Notes: generated by a model from the sequence alone, not told the origin. A stretch of 24,290 bases of DNA from Pseudomonadota bacterium (GCA_008501575.1 QQUO01000047.1:1-24290), one strand, 5' to 3'. Positions 14,850 to 24,200 are shown, numbered from the stretch's first letter. Made by a program: numbers and translations.

Positions 14850-15962
14850 ATGGTTAACAATCATTTTCTGAAATCAATCTGTATGTTGATGCTGGTTTCG
14901 GTTTCAGGCTTTACTTGGGCGCAGCAGTGGGATGTTATTCACGCAAGTGATTTCGGTCCCTTTCAAAACAATGCCTTTATCTCCGGGCATAGCCTGATGG
15001 ATAATCCTTATGCGGATTATCTGGAAAGCATTAGCACATCGCTGGGCGTGCAGTATCAGTGGAATCAACAAATTGGCATCGGTTCACCCATTCGGGTAAG
15101 AACCAGCGGCAATCAATTACCACCGAATAATTGGGCTGGTTATCACCAGGGGAAAAACCGTGATACGTTTGATATGGATGTGATTGCGGAATTAGCAGCT
15201 CCTGCGACCATCGGCAGTAATGCATTGTATGACGCGCTTTTAATTACCGATCGCCACGATATTCTCGATGTGATTCGTTGGGAATACACCAACAGTTTAT
15301 TGCACCACTATCACAACCGCTTATTGGCCGGAAATCCCGAGGCAGAAACCTATCTTTATCACTCATGGCTGGATATCGACCCCGGCGACCCGCAAGACTG
15401 GATTGGTTTTGAGACCTTAATGCTCAACGCCTGGGAATGTGTTGCTGATAAAGTCAATTTAACCCTGCAATCGGAAAACAAAACCCAAGGTGTTAATGTC
15501 ATTCCGGCCGGTTGGGCACTGGCCCATTTATTACAGCATATTCTGGATGATGAAGTACCGGGCTTCAGCGGCAGCGATGCGCAAAAGGTTGATGACCTGT
15601 TTAGCGACACCGTGCATCTCAATGAAGCAGGTGTTTATTATCTGGCGGCTTTAAGCTACGCCATTATCAATAAACGCAGCCCCGTAGGGGCGGCCATCCC
15701 AACTGAAGTGCAAAATAACACCGGCGTGGTTTTGCAACAACTCGCCTGGCAGTATGCACAGCAATACCGAAGTAATTTCCGACCCAAAACCATGGCCGGC
15801 TGCCAACAAATCATGGCCGATCAAGTCTGCCCCCGTTACTTTAATTTTACCAACCGACCTGAACAAACTTCTGCCTGTGTTGACTGGATGAACAACACTG
15901 GATTTTCACCCGCACCGTTTATCTGGCCGGACCCAAATTTAGTGCTGTGGCCGAATCCTTAA
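14850..15962 (+). CDS. Secreted SGNH/GDSL-like hydrolase
   Basis: Predicted exported serine hydrolase of the SGNH fold. The ATG at 14850 gives 370 residues starting with a good signal peptide (MVNNHFLKSICMLMLVSVSG, cleavage near TWA-Q); the longer frame from GTG 14823 adds nine residues and is less likely. Block I is SGHSLMDNPYADYL with Ser48 as presumed nucleophile. Block V is DTVHLNEAG with Asp253 and His256, the normal D-x-x-H of SGNH enzymes. Block II and III residues are not obvious, and a YHSWLDIDPGDP segment precedes the middle region. Three cysteine-bearing segments near the C-terminus (GCQQIMADQVC and ACVDW) may form disulfides. Substrate unknown. It converges with the beta-helix gene (29-bp gap). 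Confidence 0.7.
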   Translation: MVNNHFLKSICMLMLVSVSGFTWAQQWDVIHASDFGPFQNNAFISGHSLMDNPYADYLESISTSLGVQYQWNQQIGIGSPIRVRTSGNQLPPNNWAGYHQGKNRDTFDMDVIAELAAPATIGSNALYDALLITDRHDILDVIRWEYTNSLLHHYHNRLLAGNPEAETYLYHSWLDIDPGDPQDWIGFETLMLNAWECVADKVNLTLQSENKTQGVNVIPAGWALAHLLQHILDDEVPGFSGSDAQKVDDLFSDTVHLNEAGVYYLAALSYAIINKRSPVGAAIPTEVQNNTGVVLQQLAWQYAQQYRSNFRPKTMAGCQQIMADQVCPRYFNFTNRPEQTSACVDWMNNTGFSPAPFIWPDPNLVLWPNP

Positions 15963-15991
15963 GCCTTTAATGAGCCAATTGTGAAATAGTA

Positions 15992-17719
15992 TCATTCAAA
16001 GTCATCAGCAAAAATCAAATCGGGACGTTGCGGTCTGGGGCCGTAATGGGGTAAGTTTTGACCCGTTTCATAGGCACCCATATCAGGTGCTGACCCAATA
16101 TAATTATCATTGATATTGGCCAACACCAAACCAGCATCGACAGCCGGACAATTGACATCTAAAGTCAAATGCTGAATGGCCACAGGTGTTGGCGGTGGGC
16201 CGGGAAAATTAAAATGATTAAAACAGCTGTTGCGGTCAATCCGAATACCGTGCATTTCTTGTCCGGTCAGGTTTTGGAAGGCGGCAATGTCTGTTAAACG
16301 TACATTGTTACCCCATTTAAAGGCATAGGGATAATTACCCCAATCAAAGCCATCATAGTCCAGATCTGTTTTCCAGTTGTTGCTGCCATCAACACCATTT
16401 TCCCAAATATAGCGGTCTTGCACTGAAATCCATAGATTGTTGTTGGATTTGAAATTCCTTAATAACTCGGAACCGGAACTGACCGGACCACTCCAGGCCA
16501 CCAGGGTGTTGTGCGCCAACAGCACCCGATCGGTTCTGGTTCTGAGTTTCAAGGCATCTTCACCGGGTGCCGCCACTTGGTTATAGAGCACATACCAGGG
16601 TGCGCCATTCATCGGCTGAAAACTGATGCCGTTGTTGTGGGTATTGCTTATTCGATTGCCCCAGATACGGATATTGGCATGGCCATAATCACCCTCAATG
16701 CCATCGTCGGTGGTGTCAAAAATTTCATTGGCAAAGATATCGACATTACGGTGCGGATAGGAAATGCCATCGGCAACTTGGGAGATTTTATTGTAGGCCA
16801 CGGTATGGCCCGATGTGTGCTGTAACTCGATGCCTTCGCCGGAAAAATTAGAACCGGCACTGATGTCATTGTTGCCGATGAGGGTGTTATCGGTGATAAC
16901 CCAATTTTCACCGCCATCATTGAGGAATATACAGTAATGACAATTCTCAAAGTAATTATAAGTCAGCACGATATTTTTAGGCGCAGGTGGCGATGTTCTC
17001 AGTCCATATTGACCATTGCTCTGATCGTAAATAAAATTCAGTTCATGCAGCCAAACGTAATCGGCTTCAATTCTCACCTGGTTAAAAATAACATCACCAT
17101 CACCGGCTGCACGCCATACGATGTGATTATCCGGAGCACCTGATTGGGTGAAATAAACCTGACCATTGGTACCGTAATCACCGGCATGTAATAAAAATAT
17201 GTCACCGGCTTGGGCCACCGCCTGAGCGGATGCCACGCCTTGAAACGGATTACCAATTGTGCCATCACCGCCGGAAGTGCCCGGAATCACATGATAGGTG
17301 TTTCCGGTGGTAGGGAATTGCGGTACTTTTTGGGTGCGGATAAGTTCCGTTAGGACGAGCGGACTCCCACCAACCACACCATCGCTATCAGACAGGGTCA
17401 GCTTAACTTCATAGTCGGTATCCGGATTAAGAAACAAAATACTGCCGGCCAGCATGTCATAACCTTCAAAATCCACCCGAAAAAGCGGCTGCGCCGACTG
17501 CCATTGCGCGCTGCCGTTAACGCGGTATTCGACCAAAGCACTGGCATTGTGCTCAGAATCACCACTGAGATTCCACTCGATGCCAATTGAATGAATGGTT
17601 GCATAGGTCTCAAGGGTGCCGGGTGTCGTCTGGGCCGTAACAGTACCCAGGAACAAGCCGAAAAGGCAAAAGCTAACAACGCTGCGTGTGACTAAAATAA
17701 ACATTTGATAATTATGCAT
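15992..17719 (-). CDS. Secreted right-handed beta-helix (pectate lyase-like) protein
   Basis: Extracytoplasmic protein of 575 residues. A signal peptide covers about 1-29 (FCLFGLFLGTVTA-Q); an ATG five codons later is an alternative start. Residues 30-130 resemble a fibronectin type III-like domain (TIHSIGIEWNLSGDSEHNAS, LNPDTDYEVKLTLSDSDG). Residues from about 142 (TYHVIPGTSGGDGTIGNPFQ) begin a right-handed parallel beta-helix with repeated N-x-I and G-I turns (NYFENCHYCIFLNDG, NTLIGN, NKISQVADGIS, NEIFDTTDDGIEG, NRISNTHNNGIS), ending at the common PDMGAYE motif. The last residues are DLIFADDFE. Beta-helix proteins of this kind are often polysaccharide lyases or surface proteins; no catalytic set is identifiable. 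It is divergent from the 1685-residue gene. Confidence 0.82.
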   Translation of the reverse strand: MHNYQMFILVTRSVVSFCLFGLFLGTVTAQTTPGTLETYATIHSIGIEWNLSGDSEHNASALVEYRVNGSAQWQSAQPLFRVDFEGYDMLAGSILFLNPDTDYEVKLTLSDSDGVVGGSPLVLTELIRTQKVPQFPTTGNTYHVIPGTSGGDGTIGNPFQGVASAQAVAQAGDIFLLHAGDYGTNGQVYFTQSGAPDNHIVWRAAGDGDVIFNQVRIEADYVWLHELNFIYDQSNGQYGLRTSPPAPKNIVLTYNYFENCHYCIFLNDGGENWVITDNTLIGNNDISAGSNFSGEGIELQHTSGHTVAYNKISQVADGISYPHRNVDIFANEIFDTTDDGIEGDYGHANIRIWGNRISNTHNNGISFQPMNGAPWYVLYNQVAAPGEDALKLRTRTDRVLLAHNTLVAWSGPVSSGSELLRNFKSNNNLWISVQDRYIWENGVDGSNNWKTDLDYDGFDWGNYPYAFKWGNNVRLTDIAAFQNLTGQEMHGIRIDRNSCFNHFNFPGPPPTPVAIQHLTLDVNCPAVDAGLVLANINDNYIGSAPDMGAYETGQNLPHYGPRPQRPDLIFADDFE

Positions 17720-17799
17720 GACTGCGGGTTAAAGGTGTGTAAAAACCAATCAAATATTTCAACTCAAGAAAAACCATAATACCCTTAATGAGGACAAGC

Positions 17800-17821
17800 A
17801 CAATAAATCGTTGTTTATTGT
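17800..17821. repeat. AT-rich dyad in the divergent intergenic region
   Basis: ACAATAAA-TCGTTG-TTTATTGT is a perfect 8-bp inverted repeat about 80 bp upstream of the beta-helix gene start and about 210 bp upstream of the giant gene. It may be a regulator binding site shared by the divergent genes. The 17720-18030 gap holds this dyad, the candidate promoter and leader hairpin listed next, and otherwise AT-rich sequence with no gene. Confidence 0.4.
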
Positions 17822-17901
17822 CTTAAACCAATCCCTTATAAATGTCAAAAAATCTTAATTAAGTTAATCTGATTTGAAGCATAATTTTGATTAAAATAAA
17901 T

Positions 17902-17961
17902 TTGACAAAATTAAGCATTTAAATTACTGTTAATTATGAATGTAAGGGGGAGGGTACATTC
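17902..17961 (+). promoter_or_regulatory. Candidate promoter and leader hairpin of the 1685-residue gene
   Basis: TTGACA (17902-17907) is followed 17 bp later by TACTGT (17925-17930), a weak -10. Transcription would start near 17937, exactly where a perfect 7-bp hairpin GAATGTA-N10-TACATTC (17938-17961) begins. Its loop, AGGGGGAGGG, is purine-only. The transcript would then have a leader of about 94 nt with a 5'-terminal stem-loop, which might stabilise the mRNA or bind a protein. The promoter call is tentative; the hairpin is certain. Confidence 0.35.
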
Positions 17962-18030
17962 ACTCAATCTATACCATATTTATATCCTCACCAAACCAGA
18001 ATTTAATGATTTTATTAGCGGGAATTATTT

Positions 18031-21000
18031 ATGATCCGAGGATTGAACATTTTAATACTTATTTTGACTGTATTTATTTCATTCAACAGTCAAGCACAAA
18101 ATCGCTTCTATCATGTCTATGTGGACACAGATAATAACGCAACCACAGGCTGTGACGTAAACCTACCTGCTTTTGCCACCGCCATTAATGGCGCGGAAGG
18201 CCGGGTAACCATTACCACCAATTCAAGTCAACCCCCGGTAATAACCAGCACCCGTTTTCATGCTTGTTCTGGCGGTATTTTTGATGCAGGCACATCGATT
18301 AACCCGGCAGCATTAGGACTTAACACCGGCCTTAATAATAATGATGTGTTTGAGGTTGGCATTAACCGTTCGACAATGGGTGCCGCCTCGTCTCGAGAAG
18401 TGGTCATTTATTTCGCCACCGATTCAGACACGGCTTCAGATATTGTCCTCACCAATGCCGCCGGAGGCCCCATTATTCTGGGTATGACTTTACCCGTGCC
18501 TGCCATTGGATTAATTACTTTGTTTGTTTTATTGCTTGGATTTTTGTTATTAACGCAACGTCATATAAACCGAAAACTATCACTGATGATTGTATTGATG
18601 GCCACTTGTACGGCAGCCTGGGCACTGGTTATTGTTGTGGATGGACAAACCTCAGACTGGAGCAATGCTAATCCAGTTAATAGTGATCCAATCAATGACA
18701 CGTCATCACCGGGTAGTTATGCAGATTTGACCAACGTCTTTTTGACATCCCACAATAACGAAGTTTTCTTTCGAATGGATGTGGTGGATGTTGAGAACCA
18801 GATTCCTGTGGCCAATAACAGCAGTGGTAACACTTTAGAGGATAATGCCGTGACGCTGACTGTCACAGGATCTGATGGTGATAGTGACCCTTTAACTTTT
18901 ACTGTAAACAGCCCGCCTTCTAATGGTACCTTAAGTGCCTTTACCGTGGTCAATAGCACCACTTCGACGGTGGTTTATACACCCAATGCCGATTTTAATG
19001 GCAATGATTCATTCACTTTTGTTGCTAATGACGGCCAGATTAATTCAACACCGGCAACTGCCAGTATCACCGTCACAGCGGTTAATGACGCGCCGACCTT
19101 TATATCCGGTGGCAATGTCACTCACCTGGAAAATTCGGGTCCCTACAGCCAAATATGGGCCACGGCCATTTCGGCAGGGGCCGCCAATGAATCAGGCCAA
19201 ATCTTAAGCTTTAATATGTTGAGCAATGACAACAATGGTTTATTTACAGTTCAACCCAGTATTGACGCCAACGGCTTATTGACATTTGAAGCGGCAACCG
19301 ATGCCAATGGTACCGCCAATCTGTCCGTTAACTTAACGGACAATGGTGGCACCGCTAACGGTGGTAATGACACGTCAGTCACCGTTAATTTTTCCATCTC
19401 CATTACCGGTGTCAACAACCCACCTTCATTCACGGCCGGTACAGATCAAACCAATAACGAAGACGCCGGTCCTACCACAGTTAATGCCTGGGCCAGTTCA
19501 ATATCAGCCGGGCCACCGGATGAAGCCGGTCAAACGCTGACATTTATCATCACAAATAATGACAATCCGGCCCTGTTTAGCACCGGTCCCGCTGTGGCGG
19601 CAAATGGCGACTTAAGCTACACCTCGGCAGCTGATGCCAATGGTGTTGCCAATATCACTCTGGTGTTAATGGACGACGGCGGCACCGCCAATGGCGGTCA
19701 GGATACTTCGCCGCCACAATCGTTTATGATTACCGTTAATGCCGTTAATGATCCGCCCGGTTTCACCCTGGGTGCCGATCAAAATGTACTGGAAGATTCC
19801 GGAAGTCAACTGGTGAACAGCTGGCTCACAAACATTATTCCAGGACCACCAGACGAAAACGGCCAGACCGTTAACTTCACAGTCACTAACAACAACAATG
19901 GTCTGTTTAGTGTTCAGCCGACCATAGACGCAGTGGGTAATCTCAGCTTCACCCCGGCGGCAGATGCTTTTGGCTCAGCTTTGGTTTCAGTCACCGCCAT
20001 GGATAACGGTGGCACCGCCAATGGCGGCCAGGACACCTCTGCGCCTCAAAGCTTTACCATCAATGTGGCCGCTGTTAATGATGCACCTTCATTCACTGCC
20101 GGCCCTAACCCGCCGGCAACTGATGAAGACAATGGTCCTGAATCCCTGCCCTGGGCTTCTGCCATGTCAGCCGGTCCGGCCAATGAATCCGGCCAGACCT
20201 TAACTTTTGTGTTAACCCAAACCGCTATTGACCCCAGTTTAAGCTTTTTATCGGGCCCCACGGTTAACAGCGTCACAGGCAATGTGGAATATACCGCAGC
20301 CACAAACGCCTTTGGTAGTGCCAGTTATAATGTTGTCCTGCAAGATAATGGGGGTACAGCCAATGGTGGGGCTGATACCAGTAGCCCAGCTATACCAATA
20401 ACCATTACCATAAATCCGATAAATGATCCACCGAATGTCGTTGCCCCCGGCCCATTTTCGGTCACACCCAACATCGCCATTGATGTGCCGGATGGTCCCA
20501 ATGATTTGCTGGCCAATGCCAGCGATCCAGAAGGCACCAGTTTAACCATTCAAGGCTCCGGCACCATTACCACAGTCAATGGTGGCACCGTAACAGTCAA
20601 CACCGGCAGCGGTGCATTCACTTATGACCCACCACCGGGCTTCACCGGCTCCGGTGCTTTGGCAGACAGCTTTCAATACACCGTATGTGACAATGGCATC
20701 CCTTTACCACCGGCATGTAGCGCTCCGGTGACCGTGACCATGAATGTAACCGGCAATGTGGTCTGGTTTATTGACAACACCGCTTCACCCGGTGGTAATG
20801 GCACATTGATGTCACCCTTTGACAGCCTGACTGCTTTTAATACCTCAATCAATCCGGCAGTTGGTGATTACATCTTTATTGCCAGCGGCACCTACAATGA
20901 ATCAGGTATTACCTTAGCCGATAATCAAGTGCTGTTTGGTCAGGGAACCAGTGGTGGCTTTGATGTCATTGCCGGTATCAGTCCATCACCTGAGAGTGTT

Positions 21001-23088
21001 GCAAGACCCGCGCTAAACGGTGTCAATCCCTTGCTTACCAGCTCTGCAGACGGCGTCAGTTTGGCTTTAAACAACACCGTTCGCGGCATCGACATCGGCA
21101 ACACAAACGGTTATGGTTTGGGTGGTACAGCGGTGGGTAATTTAACAATTTCAGAAGTGAGCGTAACAGGCAACGGTGGCGCGTTCGAAGTGACCGCCAG
21201 CGGTAATTTTGGCTCTAATGTTAATTTTGTTCAGCTCGATGCCAACACAAACAGTTTAATGGGCATCAATTTAAACAATGTTGATGGTAGCCTGGTCGTA
21301 ACCAATGCAGGTGCCGGGCTCACCAATGGCAGCGTTTCACCAGCCATTCGGTTAAATGGCGGAAACCTAAACCTTAACTATCCGGGCAACATCATTAACA
21401 GTTTCGGGCGGGCTGTCGATATCTCGAACAAAACGGCCGGCACAGTGACTTTGTCAGGCGCCATCACCGACACAGCACAGGGTATTTCCCTGGTCAACAA
21501 CCCCGCGAGTAGCTTTAATTTCTCTGGAAACTTGAGTTTATCCACCGGCTCCAATCCAGCCTTTGTTGCCAATAACAGTGGCACCCTTTCTGCAACCGGC
21601 GCAAACAGCACCATCGACACCACCGATGGCATTGCTTTGGATGTACTCAACACCACAATTGGCGCCGGCAACTTAAATTTCCAAAGAATATCTGCCGGCA
21701 CCGCAAGCCCAAGCGCCGGTTACGGCATCAGCCTGAATAATACAGGTTCAGCAGGTGGATTAGTGATTACCGGCGTGGGCGCAGTTTCAGGATCCGGGGG
21801 TGTCATCCAAAATAAATCCGGTGCCAATCTCAGTAATGATGGTATCGGTATCGTTTTGAACAACACCCAAAATGTTGTGCTGAGAAACATGCAACTGAAT
21901 GATTTTGATAATTTTGCCATTCGTGGCAACTTGGTGACTGATTTCAGTTTAACCGATTCCGTTATTAACGGAGGCAATGGCAATTCAGCAGCCAATAATG
22001 AAGGCGCCATTAAATTTAGCAATTTGCTGGGAACGGTGCTTATCAGCGGCAACAACGTTTCAGGCGGTTTAGTAGACCAAATTAACATCATCAACGATCA
22101 GGGCATCGCCAACATCACGATTTCAGACAGTGTCAACAATCCGGCTGTAATTGGTTTAGATGCCAACCCATTGGGCAACCTGGGTAACGATGGTTTATTG
22201 GTAGAAACCATTAATGCAGCGACGGCCTCCCTGACAGTAGATGGGGTCGCGTTCTTAGGGGCACGAGGCGACATGATTCAAACCAATGTCTTAAACGCAT
22301 CGAATCAAACGGTCTTGTTGCAGAATAACATTTTTAATAACGGTCACCCAAATATTGTATCAGGCGGTGGTGGTATCACATTATCCGGCGGCAATGCCGG
22401 AGGCACTGTGTCCAAAGCTTATGACGTAATTAATTCGAACTTCAGTGGGGCAGAAGGCAATGCCATCACAGTTAACTTCATTGCAGGCAGTGGAACGGTC
22501 AGTGGTCAAGTGGGATTCAACAACATTGGTATTAACGGGGTGCCGTCTTCCGGTTCCGCCCAAGCCAGTGGTGTGTTAATCGGCGCCTCACAAAATATAC
22601 AACATAACACCACCATTGATGGTAACACCATTCGTGGCATAGATGGCTTTGCAGGCATCGAAACTGTGGCCAATGTGGATGTTAATTTTAATGCCACGAT
22701 TACCAATAATAATGTCGCTCAATTAGGCGGATTTGTGCTCTCAGGCATGTACAACATGCTGGGTGGTAATGGCACAGAAACAGGCACCGCTTGCTTAGAT
22801 GTTCGTAATAATGTCTTTGATGCCAGCACGGCTCCATTTGGAAGCAATGCCATTTTCCACGACCAAATTAGCACAACGGCACATTACAATTTACCCGGTT
22901 ATACAGGTTCTGCCAATGGTGAATCTGCCAGCTGTGGCGCAGGGGTGGCAAGTGTAAATATGCACACGCATCATGTGGGCAACACCAATACCATGACCAA
23001 TGGCGCATCTCCCTTATTCCCGGCCATTGGCGTTGACGCTTCGTTAGTATGCGGCGTGACCGGCGTAGGTACCAGTTGCCCACAATAA
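18031..23088 (+). CDS. Giant secreted cadherin-like/beta-helix surface protein
   Basis: Predicted cell-surface or secreted protein of 1685 residues. Order: signal peptide 1-23 (ILILILTVFISFNSQAQ); a small domain about 24-150 with DTDNNATTGC; LPVPAIGLITLFVLLLG, a hydrophobic helix followed by QRHINRK (154-182), resembling IPTL/PEP-CTERM sorting tails; a second signal-like helix 183-203; a DGQTSDWSN domain to about 250; one Ig/cadherin-like domain (about 257-353); four tandem repeats of about 110 residues (354-799); another Ig-like domain (800-908); and from VVWFIDNTASPGGNGTL (910) to the end a long right-handed beta-helix rich in N-N and G-N turns. It is followed at 65 bp by three tail-collar genes on the same strand. 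Likely role in adhesion or matrix, inferred from architecture only. Confidence 0.85.
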   Translation: MIRGLNILILILTVFISFNSQAQNRFYHVYVDTDNNATTGCDVNLPAFATAINGAEGRVTITTNSSQPPVITSTRFHACSGGIFDAGTSINPAALGLNTGLNNNDVFEVGINRSTMGAASSREVVIYFATDSDTASDIVLTNAAGGPIILGMTLPVPAIGLITLFVLLLGFLLLTQRHINRKLSLMIVLMATCTAAWALVIVVDGQTSDWSNANPVNSDPINDTSSPGSYADLTNVFLTSHNNEVFFRMDVVDVENQIPVANNSSGNTLEDNAVTLTVTGSDGDSDPLTFTVNSPPSNGTLSAFTVVNSTTSTVVYTPNADFNGNDSFTFVANDGQINSTPATASITVTAVNDAPTFISGGNVTHLENSGPYSQIWATAISAGAANESGQILSFNMLSNDNNGLFTVQPSIDANGLLTFEAATDANGTANLSVNLTDNGGTANGGNDTSVTVNFSISITGVNNPPSFTAGTDQTNNEDAGPTTVNAWASSISAGPPDEAGQTLTFIITNNDNPALFSTGPAVAANGDLSYTSAADANGVANITLVLMDDGGTANGGQDTSPPQSFMITVNAVNDPPGFTLGADQNVLEDSGSQLVNSWLTNIIPGPPDENGQTVNFTVTNNNNGLFSVQPTIDAVGNLSFTPAADAFGSALVSVTAMDNGGTANGGQDTSAPQSFTINVAAVNDAPSFTAGPNPPATDEDNGPESLPWASAMSAGPANESGQTLTFVLTQTAIDPSLSFLSGPTVNSVTGNVEYTAATNAFGSASYNVVLQDNGGTANGGADTSSPAIPITITINPINDPPNVVAPGPFSVTPNIAIDVPDGPNDLLANASDPEGTSLTIQGSGTITTVNGGTVTVNTGSGAFTYDPPPGFTGSGALADSFQYTVCDNGIPLPPACSAPVTVTMNVTGNVVWFIDNTASPGGNGTLMSPFDSLTAFNTSINPAVGDYIFIASGTYNESGITLADNQVLFGQGTSGGFDVIAGISPSPESVARPALNGVNPLLTSSADGVSLALNNTVRGIDIGNTNGYGLGGTAVGNLTISEVSVTGNGGAFEVTASGNFGSNVNFVQLDANTNSLMGINLNNVDGSLVVTNAGAGLTNGSVSPAIRLNGGNLNLNYPGNIINSFGRAVDISNKTAGTVTLSGAITDTAQGISLVNNPASSFNFSGNLSLSTGSNPAFVANNSGTLSATGANSTIDTTDGIALDVLNTTIGAGNLNFQRISAGTASPSAGYGISLNNTGSAGGLVITGVGAVSGSGGVIQNKSGANLSNDGIGIVLNNTQNVVLRNMQLNDFDNFAIRGNLVTDFSLTDSVINGGNGNSAANNEGAIKFSNLLGTVLISGNNVSGGLVDQINIINDQGIANITISDSVNNPAVIGLDANPLGNLGNDGLLVETINAATASLTVDGVAFLGARGDMIQTNVLNASNQTVLLQNNIFNNGHPNIVSGGGGITLSGGNAGGTVSKAYDVINSNFSGAEGNAITVNFIAGSGTVSGQVGFNNIGINGVPSSGSAQASGVLIGASQNIQHNTTIDGNTIRGIDGFAGIETVANVDVNFNATITNNNVAQLGGFVLSGMYNMLGGNGTETGTACLDVRNNVFDASTAPFGSNAIFHDQISTTAHYNLPGYTGSANGESASCGAGVASVNMHTHHVGNTNTMTNGASPLFPAIGVDASLVCGVTGVGTSCPQ
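19090..20427 (+). repeat. Four tandem ~110-residue cadherin-like repeats inside the giant gene
   Basis: Repeat units end at the recurring VN(D/N)-(A/P)P step at residues 353, 463, 574, 684 and 799, so spacing is 110, 111, 110 and 115 residues (330-345 bp). Each unit carries an SAGPP(D/N)E-x-GQTL core, then LFS-x2-P, a DA-x-G-x-A step and DNGGTANGGQDTS near the end. The first and last units are more diverged than the middle two (464-684), as expected when internal units recombine. Confidence 0.85.
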
Positions 23089-23153
23089 GAGTCGTGAGAA
23101 ATGTTAATTATTAAACCACAATTTTATTCACTCGTAACAATGGAGGACGCACC

Positions 23154-23663
23154 ATGTCTGAACCATTTTTAGCCGAAATCAGAATGGTCGGCTTTAACTT
23201 CGCACCCAGAGGCTGGGCATTTTGTGATGGCCAAATCTTACCCATCAATCAAAATCAATCCTTGTATTCATTACTGGGCACCACCTATGGCGGTGATGGC
23301 CGAACCAGCTTCGCACTGCCTGAACTCAGAGGCCGAACACCTATTCATACAGGCGCTTCAACTGGTGGCACCAACCATACATTGGGTCAAGGCAGCGGAC
23401 AAGAAACGGTCACACTAACCGTAAATGAAATGCCGAACCACTCCCATGCCATCAATGCGTCAAATGCAGACAGTGACGCCCCTGTCCCGAATAACACTTC
23501 TCTGGGCAGTTTCAACAACGGCTATAACAGCGGAGATAATTTGATTGCCTTAAATAATGGCATTCAAAATAATGGCGGTGGCCAGGCCCATAACAATATG
23601 CAACCCACGTTAGCGGTTAATTTTTGTATCGCTTTACAAGGTTTATTTCCACCAAGAAATTAG
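23154..23663 (+). CDS. Tail-collar domain protein (MdpB-like), copy 1
   Basis: Phage tail collar domain protein of 169 residues. The N-terminal 65 residues are the conserved domain: MSEPFLAEIRM, NFAPRGWAFCDGQ, LYSLLGTTYGGDGRTSFALP and ELRGRTPIHTG. A second conserved stretch is LTVNEMPNHSHAINAS, then a variable Asn/Gly-rich part, and a conserved end (HNNMQPTLAVNFCIALQG). Proteins of this type occur outside phages as tandem families (microcystin-dependent protein B-like) of poorly known function; phage homologues form tail fibres or collars. No signal peptide. A strong ribosome site (GGAGG) precedes ATG 23154; the giant surface gene ends 65 bp upstream, probably the same operon. Confidence 0.9.
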   Translation: MSEPFLAEIRMVGFNFAPRGWAFCDGQILPINQNQSLYSLLGTTYGGDGRTSFALPELRGRTPIHTGASTGGTNHTLGQGSGQETVTLTVNEMPNHSHAINASNADSDAPVPNNTSLGSFNNGYNSGDNLIALNNGIQNNGGGQAHNNMQPTLAVNFCIALQGLFPPRN

Positions 23664-23672
23664 GAGCCCATT

Positions 23673-24191
23673 ATGTCAGAACCCTTTGTCGGCGAAATTA
23701 GAATGTTTGCCGGAAATTTTGCCCCAAGAGGTTGGGCATTTTGCGACGGTCAATTATTGGCAATCTCACAAAATGATGCCCTGTTTTCATTGTTAGGGAC
23801 CATTTACGGTGGCGACGGTCGAACCACTTTTGGCTTGCCGGATATGCGTGGCAGAATCCCGAATCATGCCGGCCATGGCCCGGGGCTCAGTGACAGACGA
23901 CTCGGTGCAAAATATGGCATGGAACAAGAATCATTAACCGTTAACCAACTGCCTTCACACAATCATCCATTTCAGGTTTCAAGTGCAGCAGGTACACAAA
24001 GCAACAACGAGAATCAATTTTTAGCGACCTCATCCAACGTCCGTGTTTACAGACCGGTGGCAGCCAACACTTCATTAGAGCCTACCGCCATAACCAACAC
24101 AGGTTCGAGCCAACCGCATAACAACATGATGCCTTTTCTATGTATAAATTTTATAATTGCCTTAGTGGGCATTTATCCCAGTCGAACTTAA
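23673..24191 (+). CDS. Tail-collar domain protein (MdpB-like), copy 2
   Basis: Second paralogue, 172 residues. The N-terminus (MSEPFVGEIRMFAGNFAPRG, then WAFCDGQLLAISQND) is nearly the same as copy 1, followed by SLLGTIYGGDGRTTFGLPDM, LTVNQLPSHNHPFQVSS and a conserved end HNNMMPFLCINFIIALVGIY. The central region (about 75-150) differs from copy 1 in sequence and spacing, so the paralogues share framework ends and vary in the middle. It begins 9 bp after copy 1, whose stop TAG is part of the ribosome site (TAGGAG). No membrane segment or signal peptide is seen. Confidence 0.9.
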   Translation: MSEPFVGEIRMFAGNFAPRGWAFCDGQLLAISQNDALFSLLGTIYGGDGRTTFGLPDMRGRIPNHAGHGPGLSDRRLGAKYGMEQESLTVNQLPSHNHPFQVSSAAGTQSNNENQFLATSSNVRVYRPVAANTSLEPTAITNTGSSQPHNNMMPFLCINFIIALVGIYPSRT

Positions 24192-24200
24192 GGAGCTCAT

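Noticed and set aside
17938..17961. Riboswitch in the leader of the giant gene
   Set aside because: Only a simple 7-bp hairpin with a purine loop is present; no conserved riboswitch core was recognised.
22381..23083. Several reverse-strand frames inside the giant gene
   Set aside because: They lie wholly within a long coherent repeat and beta-helix coding frame and have no family features.
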